NCBI GenBank assembly: GCA_943704525.1
Contig: CALSCQ010000580.1
Span: forward strand, 1 to 46,770
DNA: 46,770 bases
Direction: 5' to 3'
DNA from: Pigoraptor vietnamica
Lineage: Eukaryota > Opisthokonta > Filasterea
Shown here: one piece after another, positions 1 through 12,625 of the stretch
How positions within the stretch are numbered: the stretch's first letter is position 1
Layout: the number at the start of each line of letters is the position of its first letter
Translations under genes and position numbers: made by a program
The notes under the pieces: model-generated
What the model was told of the DNA's origin: nothing
Seen by the model: only the letters and a program-made list of their open reading frames with translations
Databases searched by the model: none

Positions 1-95
1 GGGGGGGGTCATGCTTCTTCTGAGTCGCGTTGCGTGCATGAAGGAGTGTTGGCTTGTGTGCGGTGCCATTCTGACGCCTGTGGAATACATTGCAG

Positions 96-2071
<1,976 letters not shown>

Positions 2072-2594
2072 GCAATCGGCGTGTGCCGCGCCCCATAGTG
2101 CGGCCTCGAAGTTAGCACGCGACTGTGGAGAACATTCGTGATTGCCGTATGTTGTACAGCGAGCGCCCTTGGCTCGGGTTGTGTGCCCGGAGACGCGATA
2201 ATCTGCGTAGCGTTGCGTTAATACATTCCTCAAAGACACCGCACGGAACAGCCGGACTAGTGAGTAACAAGGTTCCTCAGTGCACATGCCGTTCCGCCCA
2301 CTCCTTCCGCGAAGGCAAGCGCACGAGTGACCCTCTCGTGGCTCGCGTTCTGTCGCTCTTATATGCTCTTGGGTCGTACCGACGGCCGGGATCTAATGCA
2401 AGTCGTGTCACGTGACGGCGTTCCCGCCAGCTGATCCGAATTTTGGCGGGAGCCGGGGTCCCGGCAGCCATACTTCCGCGTAACTTTGTAGCACCAACCG
2501 CGAGCGCCTTATCTGACTGCATCGCACGAAGAAGTGTCGCTGCCTCCCAGCTGACTCCCTCACTCGCGCGTGAGTGCGACAGCGCCTTCCCGCC
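2072..2594. other. GPI-SAE1 spacer, 523 bp
   Basis: Contains the GPI 3' region and the SAE1 promoter. A palindromic CACGTGACG-type E-box/CRE-like sequence lies at about 2408-2418 (GTCACGTGAC). Nothing coding was seen. Confidence 0.5.
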
Positions 2595-3682
2595 ATGGCT
2601 TCGGCGGCTCCGGTCACCGCCGCCATGGACGACGACGAGGCCGCGCTTTATGACCGTCAGATTCGCCTGTGGGGCGCGGAGGCTCAGAAGCGGTGGGTGC
2701 GGGTGTGGTGCATGTGCGTTATGTGTGTAGCCGCCGTCACTGGCCTCTATTGCGTGCGTGCTGTCGGTTTTGCTTCGATTGTGACGTGCATCATACATAA
2801 GGCCTTCTGTCTGCGCCGTTCCTCTATTGAACTGTGAGTCTCTCGGCGATGTTAATCATCACGACTCCTTTTTCCCGCCAGAATGCGCGCCGCGCGACTG
2901 CTCGTGTGCGGCATGCGTGGGATGGCGGCGGAGGCGGTCAAGAACTGCGTGTTGGCGGGCGTGCACTCGGTCGTCGTGCTCGACAGTGCCCTCACACGCG
3001 GCGAGGACCTCGGCGCCAACTTTTTCCTCTCGGCGGAGGATGTTGGGAAGAATGTGGGAACAACATGGACGCGTTGGTTGTGCATGGAAAATTGTACATT
3101 CCTGCTTTTAACAGCAGGCTGTGAACGTGCGTGCTTGCGTGCTTGCGTGCTGTTGACCTTGTGTCGACGCGTTAAGTAATATTCCCCTGGCCCCTTCGCC
3201 CTTCGCCCTTCGCCCTTCGCCCTTCGCCCTTCGCCCTTCGCCCTTCGCCCTTCGCCCTTCGCCCTTCGCCCTTCGCCCTTCGCCCTTCGCCCTTCGCCCT
3301 TCGCCCAACAGCGCGCGGAGGCCGTCGTGGATCGCATTCGTGCGCTCAATCCGATGGTGAAGGTGTCTGCGGACACTGCGGACATATCACACAAGGACGG
3401 CGACTTTTTTGCGCAGTTTGATATCGTGTGTGTGTTCGATGTCGGCATTGGCGAGGCGGTGGGTGGCGTTCACACGCACACACACACGCACACGCACACA
3501 CACACACACGCGCGCACACACACGCACACACACGCACGCACACACACATGCACACACACACACATGCACACACACAGACACGCACACACACACACACCAC
3601 ACACACACACACACGCACGCACACACATGCACACACACACACATGCACACACACAGACACGCACACACACACACACACACAC

Positions 3683-3713
<31 letters not shown>

Positions 3714-4904
3714 ACGCACACGCGCACAGACACACACACACGCACACACACACGCACACGAACGGACCACTGATCCTCTCTTCCCTTGTTGTGGCCGATT
3801 GCACCTGCGCAGATTCGCGTGGACAACCTCTGTCGCGCGCGCGGTGTCAAGTTTTTCGCGGGAAGCGTCTTTGGTTTCTTTGGCTATTTCTTCTCGGACC
3901 TTGGCGCCTACGATTACGTCGAGTGAGTGTGTCACGCCCCAACTTACGAAGACCCGCATGACACGTGTGCGCATGGGCACTTCCGTCCGTTGTTGTCGCT
4001 GCACACCCACATGACACGTGTGCACATGGGCACTTCCGTCCGTTGTTTTGTCGCTGCACACCCACATGACACATGTGCGCATGGGCACTTCCGTACGCTG
4101 ACAGCCGTTATGTTGCCGCTGCAGGGAGAGCCGCTCGGTGGTCCCCGAGACGGGCGAGACAGTGACAAAGTTCACGTCGGGACACATTGACTACGTGTCG
4201 CTCGAGAGTGTCACCCGCACAAACTGGAGCGCGCTTCCCCCCCGGAAGCTCAAGAACCTCAACAAGGTCGTCGTGCTCGCATTGCGTGAGTGGACCAAGC
4301 CGACGCGCGTGCGACTGCGCGTGTCAGTGCTCCTTTGTGACTTATGCGCGTGTGAGTTGTGTGCCGAGTTGTGTGCGAGCGTCTGCGTGCACATGCACTC
4401 AGTGTTCGCTGCACATCCGACAGTGTTGATGCGATTCCGCGACACGGCGAAGCGCAGTCCTTTGTCAGGCGACGAGGCCGCGCTTGCTGTCGACCGCGAC
4501 GCCGCCTTTCCACCGCCCGTCGCTGCCCTCGCCACCGATGCTGACATCCGGTGCGTGTGGGAGGCACGCACGAACGGCGTTCGCGCACCACACACATACA
4601 CGCACCATAATATGCACGACACACGCGTGGACCTGTGTAACTCTCCTTGACGCTCTGTCGTTTCCCACAAATACTTCTGCGAGTGATGTTGCGAAAGTAC
4701 TTACGTGCGCACGTGCGCGTGTGTGTTCGCAGGCTGCTGTGTGTCAACGCGGCGCACGAGCTGAGTCCCATCGCGGCCATCGTGGGCGGCCTATTGTCGC
4801 AAGAAATGCTCAAGGCGGCATCGCACAAGGAGTTCCCGCAGGACAACCTGTTCGTCTACAATGGGCTCGACGGCACAAATGCGTGCGACCACTTTGGCCA
4901 GTGA
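2595..4904 (+). CDS. SAE1: SUMO-activating enzyme subunit 1 (AOS1/SAE1)
   Basis: Non-catalytic half of the heterodimeric SUMO E1, which with UBA2 adenylates SUMO in the nucleus. Exons: 2595-2692, 2882-3053, 3312-3458, 3813-3922, 4125-4285, 4403-4550, 4733-4904, giving 335 residues (animal SAE1 is about 346). The protein opens with an acidic stretch and the family hallmark LYDRQIRLWGAEAQ, then a nucleotide-fold stretch (LLVCGMRGMAAEAVKN), LGANFFL, FDIVCVFD, GYFFSDLGAYDYVE and, near the end, SPIAAIVGGLLSQEMLKA, which is diagnostic. No catalytic cysteine is expected in this subunit. The acceptor of exon 6 is ambiguous: AG at 4401-4402 (used here) or at 4422-4423, both in frame and differing by 7 residues. 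Introns 2, 3 and 4 carry a heptamer array, a CA array and a 53-55 bp minisatellite. AATAAA follows the stop at about 4914. Confidence 0.93.
3187..3308 (+). repeat. Heptamer array (CCCTTCG)n in SAE1 intron 2
   Basis: About 17 near-perfect copies of a 7-bp unit, ending 4 bp before the acceptor at 3309-3311. On either strand it is open in all frames and yields a false repetitive peptide. Confidence 0.95.
3470..3765 (+). repeat. CA microsatellite, SAE1 intron 3
   Basis: About 300 bp of interrupted (CA)n with internal longer duplications, filling most of the intron between 3459 and 3812. Confidence 0.95.
3958..4102 (+). repeat. 53-55 bp minisatellite, SAE1 intron 4
   Basis: Three copies starting at 3958, 4011 and 4066, each opening ATGACAC and containing GGGCACTTCCGT. 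Confidence 0.92.
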
Positions 4905-5277
4905 AGGCCAAAAAAATAAAATTCTTCACGACCAGTTTGTCACTAGCACCAGTGCATGCAACACATGTCGCGGCGGTCAGTTTCATTCGTCTCAATAGAG
5001 AGCATCACGCATAATACAGAAACCAAAAACACACCGACGGGCGCCGACAGAACGGCACTGCGCACGCGTGCAAAACCAAGACAGACATCAGCGACAACAA
5101 ACAGAGGCCAAAGGGAGCGCGGCGCTGCGAACGCAATGCGCGACAGAGGGATGGGATAGAGCAGGGAATACGCGCGCCACACAATTCTCCGTGCCGTATC
5201 GCTGCAACACGCGCGCAGTAAGACGCGGCAGAGAGAGAGAGTGGGCGCTGCGCAGAGATGCGATGGGCGAAAGCGCC
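4905..5277. other. Convergent 3' spacer SAE1/septin
   Basis: The SAE1 poly(A) signal AATAAA (about 4914-4919) is 10 bp after its stop. The rest is unremarkable sequence holding both 3' untranslated ends. Confidence 0.55.
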
Positions 5278-8200
5278 TTAGAAGATCTTGGATCCCTTTT
5301 TGTCCTTCTTCTTGTCACCCTGCGCCTCGTACTGCTTGCGCTCCTCCTCAAACGCGCGCTGGCGCTCCTCAAGCTCACGCTTCTGCTGCTCAAGCTGCTT
5401 TTGCAACTCCTCGTGCTTGACCATGAGCTGCGCGGGATAAGAGCGAAGGACGTGCGTGAGACTATGTCGCCGTGTGCTCGGTTGTACAAAGTGTCACCCC
5501 AAAGCGCAGTCATAGCACCGAGAGAAACCAATTCGCAAGCGTGCCATGCAACACACGCAATGAACATGTAGGCACACGCGCACACGCGCACATGCACACG
5601 CGCGCACACATGTAGCAACCGCGCACACATGGAAGTGCACGCACCTCCTTCTCCGACTCCTTGAGCTTCTGCTCCTTCTCCTTGACCTTGAGGGTGAACA
5701 CCGAGCGCATTTCCTCCTCCATCTTGTTCATCTTCTTCTCGTGCTCCTTCTTCTCCTCCTCAAACTTGTCCATCGGGTTGCTGCGCGGACGGGGTGGTAA
5801 CAGCAACAACCGTGAGTAACGGCGACAACAGCGAGTCACCCGAGTCAGCAAATGTGAGTCACGTGAGTCACCAGGGTCGGCAACTTCACCAGTCTCACGC
5901 GCACGACCAACAGGCAACAAACGTGAGCACTCGAGGGGACCAGCAATTTCGCAGTCACGTGGACGACAAGCAAGGGAGAAAAAGACGTGCCGCAACGCAA
6001 CGGCGCGGCGAACTCACATGTTCCTGTCGGCATCGCTCTGGCCAAGGTTGCTCATCTGGGCAAGCTTCGTGGAGCGGAAGTTCTCATAGTGAATGTCGTT
6101 CGTCGAATCCTTGAGGTCCTGCATGTGCGACCTGCGTACGTGCGTGAGCGAAGCGTCAGCAAGGGGCAACGCACAAAAAGCGTACAAAGCGAAGGTGCGC
6201 GCGCACGGTGTGCAGGAGCTGTTATCAATCGCAACGTGGAGTGCGATGATAACAATCGCGAATCGAAGTCGGTTGAGGAGGGGGCCCTTCGAACGGAGGG
6301 CTCACCTGATGAGCATGTTCCTGAGCTTGTTGAAGTCCGAGTGCTGGTCATTCTCAACTGCGCACACAAGACAGGCGGATCAGCAGGGACGTCACGCACA
6401 CAACCACACGCACACGCACGCGAATTTCACTGAAATCGCCACGATCCACTCACGCATGCCAAGACGTCTATGAGAAAATAGCGTGCGCTCGTGCACATGC
6501 GCATTCTGTGGAACGAGCAGAGAACGACTGTCACAGACACCCACTCTCAACGACGCCCCACGGGTACTGGCGACCGCGGATCTTCTTGCCGCCGACCTCA
6601 ATGACCGTGTTGCTGCCGACAACGGCGAAGGGGACGCTCGCCTGCATGCACATGCACGATGCAGATGTTTAAAAGACTATTTAGACAAAGGGAACACCAG
6701 TATGCGTACAAACGAAAGTGCAGCACACAATTGACTGCCAAACAGAGGCACTTGGATGAGGAAGCCATCACACACGCGCCCGCACACACGCATGCACACA
6801 ACGCAGGCGGTATCGCACACGCATCACACGCACCTGGAGGTCCTGGCACTCCTTAACCGTGTCCTCGTCGTCCTCGCTGTCGATTTGGAACTGATAAATG
6901 GCAATGTTGTGCTTCTCAATGTCCTCGAGGATCTGCGGGCCGAAGGGAGAGAAGAAGAGTGAGCACATCGCACGCACGCAGTCGCACTTGCATTGCAAAA
7001 CCATCGACGACACACGAGGACGACGACACACGAGGACGACGGCGCGCGGAAGCACGGCGATGCAATTTCACAAAACAACAACACTCCGAATTGCCACAGC
7101 GTCAAACCGATGTGGGGACGCAGACGGCGGGGCGCACCTTCTCCTTCATGGCCTTGACCTCCTCCGGGGTGAGCGTGTCCGACTTGGCAATCACCGGGAC
7201 AATGTTCACCCGCTTCGCAAGCCGCTTCATAAACTCAACGTCAATCGGCTTGAGGCTGCGGTGACAGTCGCGCGTTACTCCAAACGCCCCTTTCCCAGTG
7301 CCTTCAGGGCTTATACCATTCGCACACAGACGCCAAGCTTCACAACGGAGATGGACAGACTGAAAAAAACGAACAATTGCCCAACAGCAGGTCGAGTAAC
7401 ACTCCTGATGGACGGGCGTCGGCTGGCACCCACCCGTGGCCCGTGGGCGAGAGGAAATAGAGGCAGCAGTGCACGCGGTTGTCCACAATCTTGGTGCGGT
7501 TGACGCGGAACTCGTCGTTGAGGTACTGCTCGTACTGCGCGTTGATGTAATTCTCGATGGGGACCCACCTGAAGACACGCAGCCGGTCACCGTGTCAGCA
7601 CACAGTGGCAAGAAGCGCGCACGAGCCCGCACGACAGCAAGTCACGCACGTAAGGCAATCGCCTTACCACTGGCACCTCTCTTTCACGTCCACAAAACAG
7701 CGACCCTAAAACAAGCACAAAGCGACACTCACGCGTCGTCGTTGTTGACGGCGTCGCCATAACCGGGCGTGTCCACGACCGTGAGGCGGAGGCGCACGCC
7801 CTTCTCCTCAAACTCGACCGTCGTCGCCGACACATCGACCGTCTTCTTGATGCGATCGGCCGCGGGAAGGTACTCGCGCTCCGTGTAGAGGTCTGTGAGG
7901 AAGAGCGAGTTGACGAGCGTCGACTTGCCGAGCCCGGACTCGCCTGCGGGCGACACGGGAGTTTGCGCTCAGTTACACGGTTCAGGAAGCAACTCTGGGC
8001 CAGTATCCCCTGGGAACAGCTCTGGTGCAACACGCGGGACGCTAGGAAAAGAATAGCGAGGAAACAACGAATGGGCGTGCGTGTCCTTGGCTCTCTCTCG
8101 CACACGACTGTCTCGAATCGCACCCGTTCGTCGACTTCACCCCAGTTACCACAGCCCTCAACGCCGCCACTTCAGATTCCCCTTTGCCGCAGGCCACGGC

Positions 8201-8686
8201 AATACAGCGACAGCTCTCGTACTCGCCACACAGCATTTGCACATTTGCAAAACAGGCCGCGCACAAAGCCCCTGGCCTTTCTTCAAATTGGCATCACTCA
8301 CCGACAACCATCAGGCAGAACTCGAACCCCTTCTTCACCGACTTGCGGTGCACCTGGTTGGGGAGGTTCGCAAAGCCGACGTAGCCGCCGAGCTCCTTGC
8401 GGTTTCCCGCGGGCGACTCCGTGGGAGACTGTGACGAGCGAGAAAAAGGCGGTTAAACACCATACTGTCGCTCATAGTGAATAGACGCACAGTGTGAATA
8501 GACAGCATCCGACCGCGAAGAGTGCGCAACAGTCTCGTGCGCCTTCGACAAAAACTCGACGCATAGAGTTCACGCCTCGAACATCGCAAAGAGCGCAGGC
8601 TGCCTACACAGCCTCAAATTCAAATCTCACAACAACGACCGCATGAGCAAAGTGCAAACACTCACGTCTCCGTCCGCTGCAACCAT
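5278..8686 (-). CDS. Septin GTPase
   Basis: Filament-forming GTPase of the cytoskeleton, acting at membranes in cytokinesis and cell shape. Eleven exons, read right to left: 8666-8686, 8302-8428, 7733-7943, 7434-7568, 7138-7255, 6834-6932, 6545-6641, 6306-6357, 6018-6131, 5645-5780, 5278-5427; 419 residues. Seen: a short N terminus, polybasic KSVKKGFEF before the G domain, P-loop GESGLGKST (about residues 50-58), G3 DTPGYGD (about 107-113), G4 AKSD with septin context [13 protein letters not shown], the septin-unique element [11 protein letters not shown], then a C-terminal Lys/Glu-rich coiled coil ([18 protein letters not shown] and onward) ending in [10 protein letters not shown]. The first exon codes for only seven residues; its ATG fits because GAC joins TCT in phase. 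It converges on SAE1 with 373 bp between stops and is divergent from the V-ATPase d gene. Paralogue group not assignable. Confidence 0.96.
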
Positions 8687-9795
8687 TCGAATTCACACGC
8701 GGCATGAGCGGGCATTTGGGGGGAATGAGGCGGCAAAAGAAGCGTTAGCAAGAAGCGCGCCTCTAGTGTACAACAGACACCGAGGTTTCGCACTTTGACA
8801 GATGCACGAAGCACATAACCCACCCATTTCGTCTCGAATCAAATATCAAACACTGAAGAGATGCCGGTACGTATTTATGGCGCTGCGAAGGCCTTTCTAC
8901 ACTTCAACCGAGTTGGAGTGGACGATACGGGAATGAGATCTAGGCTCGAGTGCGTGTGTGTGTGCGTGCGTGTGTGTGTGTGCGCATGTGTGTGAATGTG
9001 TGGGCAGACCCAACTGACCAGCAAAAACAGGCGCCCTCGCAGACTATGGCCGACTATGGGCCCTCTCATTGGGACTCGTAATTTGAAATGGGTGGACAAT
9101 TTGCCCACAAATACGAGAGATTTTCTAATCAACAGTTCGGAGTACATTTTTCCGAGCCGAGGTAGTGTGTGGGTGTTGAACTGTCCGGGATTATTCGAGA
9201 TTTATTCTCCTTCTAATTAATCGACTAAACTAATATTTTCATTGTGTATCAGTCGTCAATAAAGAAGCAACCTCTTGAATGTCGGATAAATCGTGTACTA
9301 ATTTCAGACTTGATTACGCATGTGATGTCACATGATGGCGAAATTAAATTGAAACTTTGCCTCTTTTCTGCTCATTTTCGAACACGTTTCAATATAGGTC
9401 ACCGGACAGACCCACCCCAAACGTCTTGTGGGTTGGGCCAGTACATCGCATGTGGCCTGTTATTGAGATCTATGCCCCGTCACCGCTTCACGCAGAGAGC
9501 CGCCGTCGCAGTGTGTGTTGTGCGGAGTGTGTTGTGCTGTCGGCTTTGTGGCTGTGGCTTGAGGGTGTGTGCCGCGTGACAAGCGGCGTTTAAGTGTGTA
9601 AAAGGTGTGAAGCCGCGTGCGCATTGGCAGTTGTCGCTTTCGCCGATTTCGAAGAACTTCTCGTTTGAAGACACGCACGTCCTTCGTTCGTTGGGCTTGT
9701 TGCATAAGTGCTTGGGACAATAGCGGCTAACCGCGACTCGTTGGATTACGATTGTAATCGCAGCTCGTCCGCGCATTTGCGGCCACGCGCTGAGA
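8687..9795. promoter_or_regulatory. Divergent promoter gap, septin / V-ATPase d
   Basis: 1.1 kb between divergent starts. It has a short TG array (8951-9000), an AT-rich block (about 9160-9370) unlike the GC-rich surroundings, and direct copies of GACTATGG at 9042-9049 and 9052-9060 (the second as CGACTATGGGCCC), a motif shared with two other promoters in the window. Confidence 0.55.
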
Positions 9796-12011
9796 ATGCT
9801 CGTCTCTGAGACAGAGTTCTTCTTCAACGCCAACGCGGGCTACTTGGAAGGCCTCGTGCGCGGCATTCGCTCGGGCATTCTCAAGCAGACAGACTACTAC
9901 AACCTCGTGCAGTGCGAGACTCTTGAGGGTGCGCTTCCGCAGTGTGTTCTGCGTGTTCGCGTGTGCGTGTGCTGGTTGGCAGCGGTTCTTTGTTTCTGAA
10001 AGTACGAGTTCAAGAGCGCACCTTTTTTCGTATTATGTCCCACGCGTGTTAAGTTGTGTGTGTTTGGGCCATTCTGGTGAGATGAGCCAGTTTGCCCTGT
10101 GCGTGTGTGCTTACTCATGTGCACTTGTGCTTACTCGTGTGCACTTGTGCTTACTCGTGTGCACTTTGCGCGTGCGTCGCAGATTTGAAGCTGCACCTTC
10201 AGAGCACAGACTATGGCGCCTTTCTCGCAAACGAGCCCTCGCCGCTCGCCGTGTCCGTGATCTCCGACCGCCTCACGGAGAAGAACGTGGCCGAGTTTAC
10301 GCACTTGCGCAACCAGGCGCTCGAGCCGCTTGCGACATTCATGGACTACATCACGTGGGTGTTGGCCCGTCGGTGTTGGTTGTTGCGGCGCCGCCCCTGT
10401 GCTCACGGTGCTGAGGGTGGATGTTCGCGTTTGCGCCGCACGGGCAGAGGATGTTGTGGTCGCTGTGTGGGTCGAAACGCGTGCTCACACTGCGTCTCTG
10501 CACTTGTTTGCAGGTACGGCTACATGATCGACAACATCATCCTCCTTATCACGGGCACGCTGCACGAGCGCGATCTCAGCGAGCTTATTCCCAAGTGCCA
10601 CCCGCTGGGCATGTTCGAGTCGATGGGTTCGCTCACTATTGCGTCGACGCCCGCCGAGCTCTACAACTCTGTCCTCATCGACACGCCGCTTGGTGCGTTT
10701 TGCGCTCGTGCCTTGCGTGCGCGTACTGTCCGTTGTGTGCCGTAGGGCAGCTCGTGCTGGTTGTGCATGCGATGCGATTGCCACCAATATTGCAACACGG
10801 TGTGACATTCGTTCTCTACGTTTCACTAATATCAATGCCGCGTCTTTCTCCCGCAGCGCCCTACTTTTTGAACTGCATCTCGGAGCAGGATCTCGACGAG
10901 ATGCACGTTGAAATCATCCGCAACACGCTCTACAAGGCGTACATTGAGGACTTTTACATCTTTTGCCAATATGTGGGCGGTGCCACTTTCGACGTCATGA
11001 AGCCGATTCTCGAGGTGCGTCTTCGGGTGGTTGTCGCCCATTTGCACGTAGCCATCTGTTGCTCTTCGTGCAATTGGCCACGCAAAGCAATTCGTACGCT
11101 CTGGAATGGGATTGGCCATGCATCCACCACCTCCACCTCCACCACCACCACCACCCACCACCCACCACCACCACCACCACCACCACAACCCCCCCCCCCT
11201 CTCCTTTCTTTCTGTCTTCTCACACGATTTCTCTCGCCTGCTTTTTTCTGCGATCCACGCAGTTTGAGGCCGACCGCCGCGCCTTTATCATTACGATCAA
11301 CTCGTTCGACACGGAGCTGAGCAAGGACGACCGCGCCAAGCTGTACCCCACGTGCGGCAAGCTCTTTCCGGAGGGCCTAGCGCGCCTCGCCCGCTGCGAC
11401 GACTACGACCAGGTCCGAAACGTCGCCGAGTTTTACGCGGTGAGTGGATTCTTGGGTGCTGTGTGCGGTGTGGGTGGCTGGTGTGAGTGTGAAGTATTTG
11501 CACTCGTACGCTGTTGTGTTGCATATCAAAGCCCAAAGTCGAGGAGGATGTGTAGGGTGCTGTGTCGTGTCTGGTTCGGCTGCTGATTGCGTGCCCCGTG
11601 TTTCATCTTCTGTGCGCAGGAGTACGCGCCGCTGTTCGAGGGCTCTGGCTCTGGGCCTGGCGAGCGGACGCTTGAGGACCGCTTTTTTGAGTACGAGGTG
11701 CGCCTCAACCGCCTCGCGTTTGAGCAGCAGTTCCACCACGGCATCTTCTATGCGCTTGTCAAGCTCAAGGAGCAGGAGACGAGGTGAGTGTGCGTGCACG
11801 CATTCCCTTTCGGGGATGTGAAGATTTGAATTTGAATTACTGCAGTCGCTTCGCTTGTTCGTCATGCTCGCACACACGCATGCACGTCACGCATGCATTT
11901 TACCTTGCTCATTTGTTGTGTTTGGTTCGGCGCAGGAACATTGTGTGGATTGCCGAGTGCATCGCGCAGAACCACCGTGCTAAGATTGAGAACTACGTGC
12001 CCATCTTCTGA
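9796..12011 (+). CDS. ATP6V0D1/VMA6: V-type proton ATPase subunit d (V0 sector)
   Basis: Peripheral subunit on the cytosolic face of the V0 ring, coupling the V1 stalk to the proteolipid ring in vacuole and endosome acidification. Exons: 9796-9928, 10183-10354, 10514-10692, 10857-11014, 11263-11439, 11620-11783, 11936-12011; 352 residues, against 351 in human. Family features run in order: [76 protein letters not shown], the tail [21 protein letters not shown]. Intron 2 of the coding region neighbours a 20-bp triplicate, and intron 4 has a CCA-rich tract. It shares a 1.1-kb divergent promoter gap with septin and runs toward the 528-residue gene. Confidence 0.96.
10106..10165 (+). repeat. 20-bp triplicate, V-ATPase d intron 1
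   Basis: Three head-to-tail copies of TGTGCTTACTCGTGTGCACT, the first with one change, directly before the acceptor of exon 2. Confidence 0.9.
11121..11200 (+). repeat. CCA/CCACCT tract, V-ATPase d intron 4
   Basis: Pyrimidine-rich CCA repeat ending in a C run, within the intron 11015-11262. Confidence 0.9.
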
Positions 12012-12625
12012 GGGGTCTTTCCATGTGCGTCTGTCTCGTTACTCTCGCTCGCGTTACTCTTTGCCGTGCGTTTTCGCTCGCCGCTCGCGTGCGCCCGCGC
12101 AGTGCCGCCGCGTCTGCTGCTCCAGTTTGCGTCTCTTGTGTGAGTGAAACACAGAACGTCCTGCTGTGTGCTGCTCCAGTTTGCGTCTCTTGTGTGAGTG
12201 AAACACAGAACGTCCTGCTGTGTGCCGCTCTGGTTTGCGTCAGTGAACACAGAACGTCCTGCCACAAACTGCTGAGCTGTTCGCGTCCGGGTAGAGCATA
12301 TTGGCACCAATTGTTGAAAAACAAGGCGTTCTTTCTTGCATAAATACGAAGGCAAGGTGAGACAGAGGACACATTCCGATACGCGGCAGACGGGGTGTTG
12401 GCGGCAGAACCAAACGCGCGCCACGACACGCCAACGCCGAATTGCGACAAAGCGAAGAGACGGAGAGAGGGAGAGAGAGAGAGAGACAGGGCAAGAACGC
12501 GTGCCCCCGAAAGAAGGGCGAAAGGCGAAAGGGGAATGTACAGACAACGCAACAACAGACGCACGCAGCAACGCAGACGCAAGCGAAGGGCGAAACTCAA
12601 AGCGCGGGGCATCTCGCATGGCATC
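12012..12625. other. Convergent 3' spacer with minisatellite
   Basis: Holds a 54-bp tandem repeat (12122-12262) in two full copies and one degenerate copy, each containing AACACAGAACGTCCTG. A purine-rich GAGA stretch follows at 12461-12488. No gene recognised. Confidence 0.6.

Noticed and set aside
2852-3448. Minus-strand frame with many RRAKGEG repeats
   Set aside because: Artefact of the 7-bp array in SAE1 intron 2.
3327-4187. Long frames rich in Thr/His or Val/Cys on both strands
   Set aside because: They are translations of CA/TG arrays; the SAE1 exons on either side fix this as intron.
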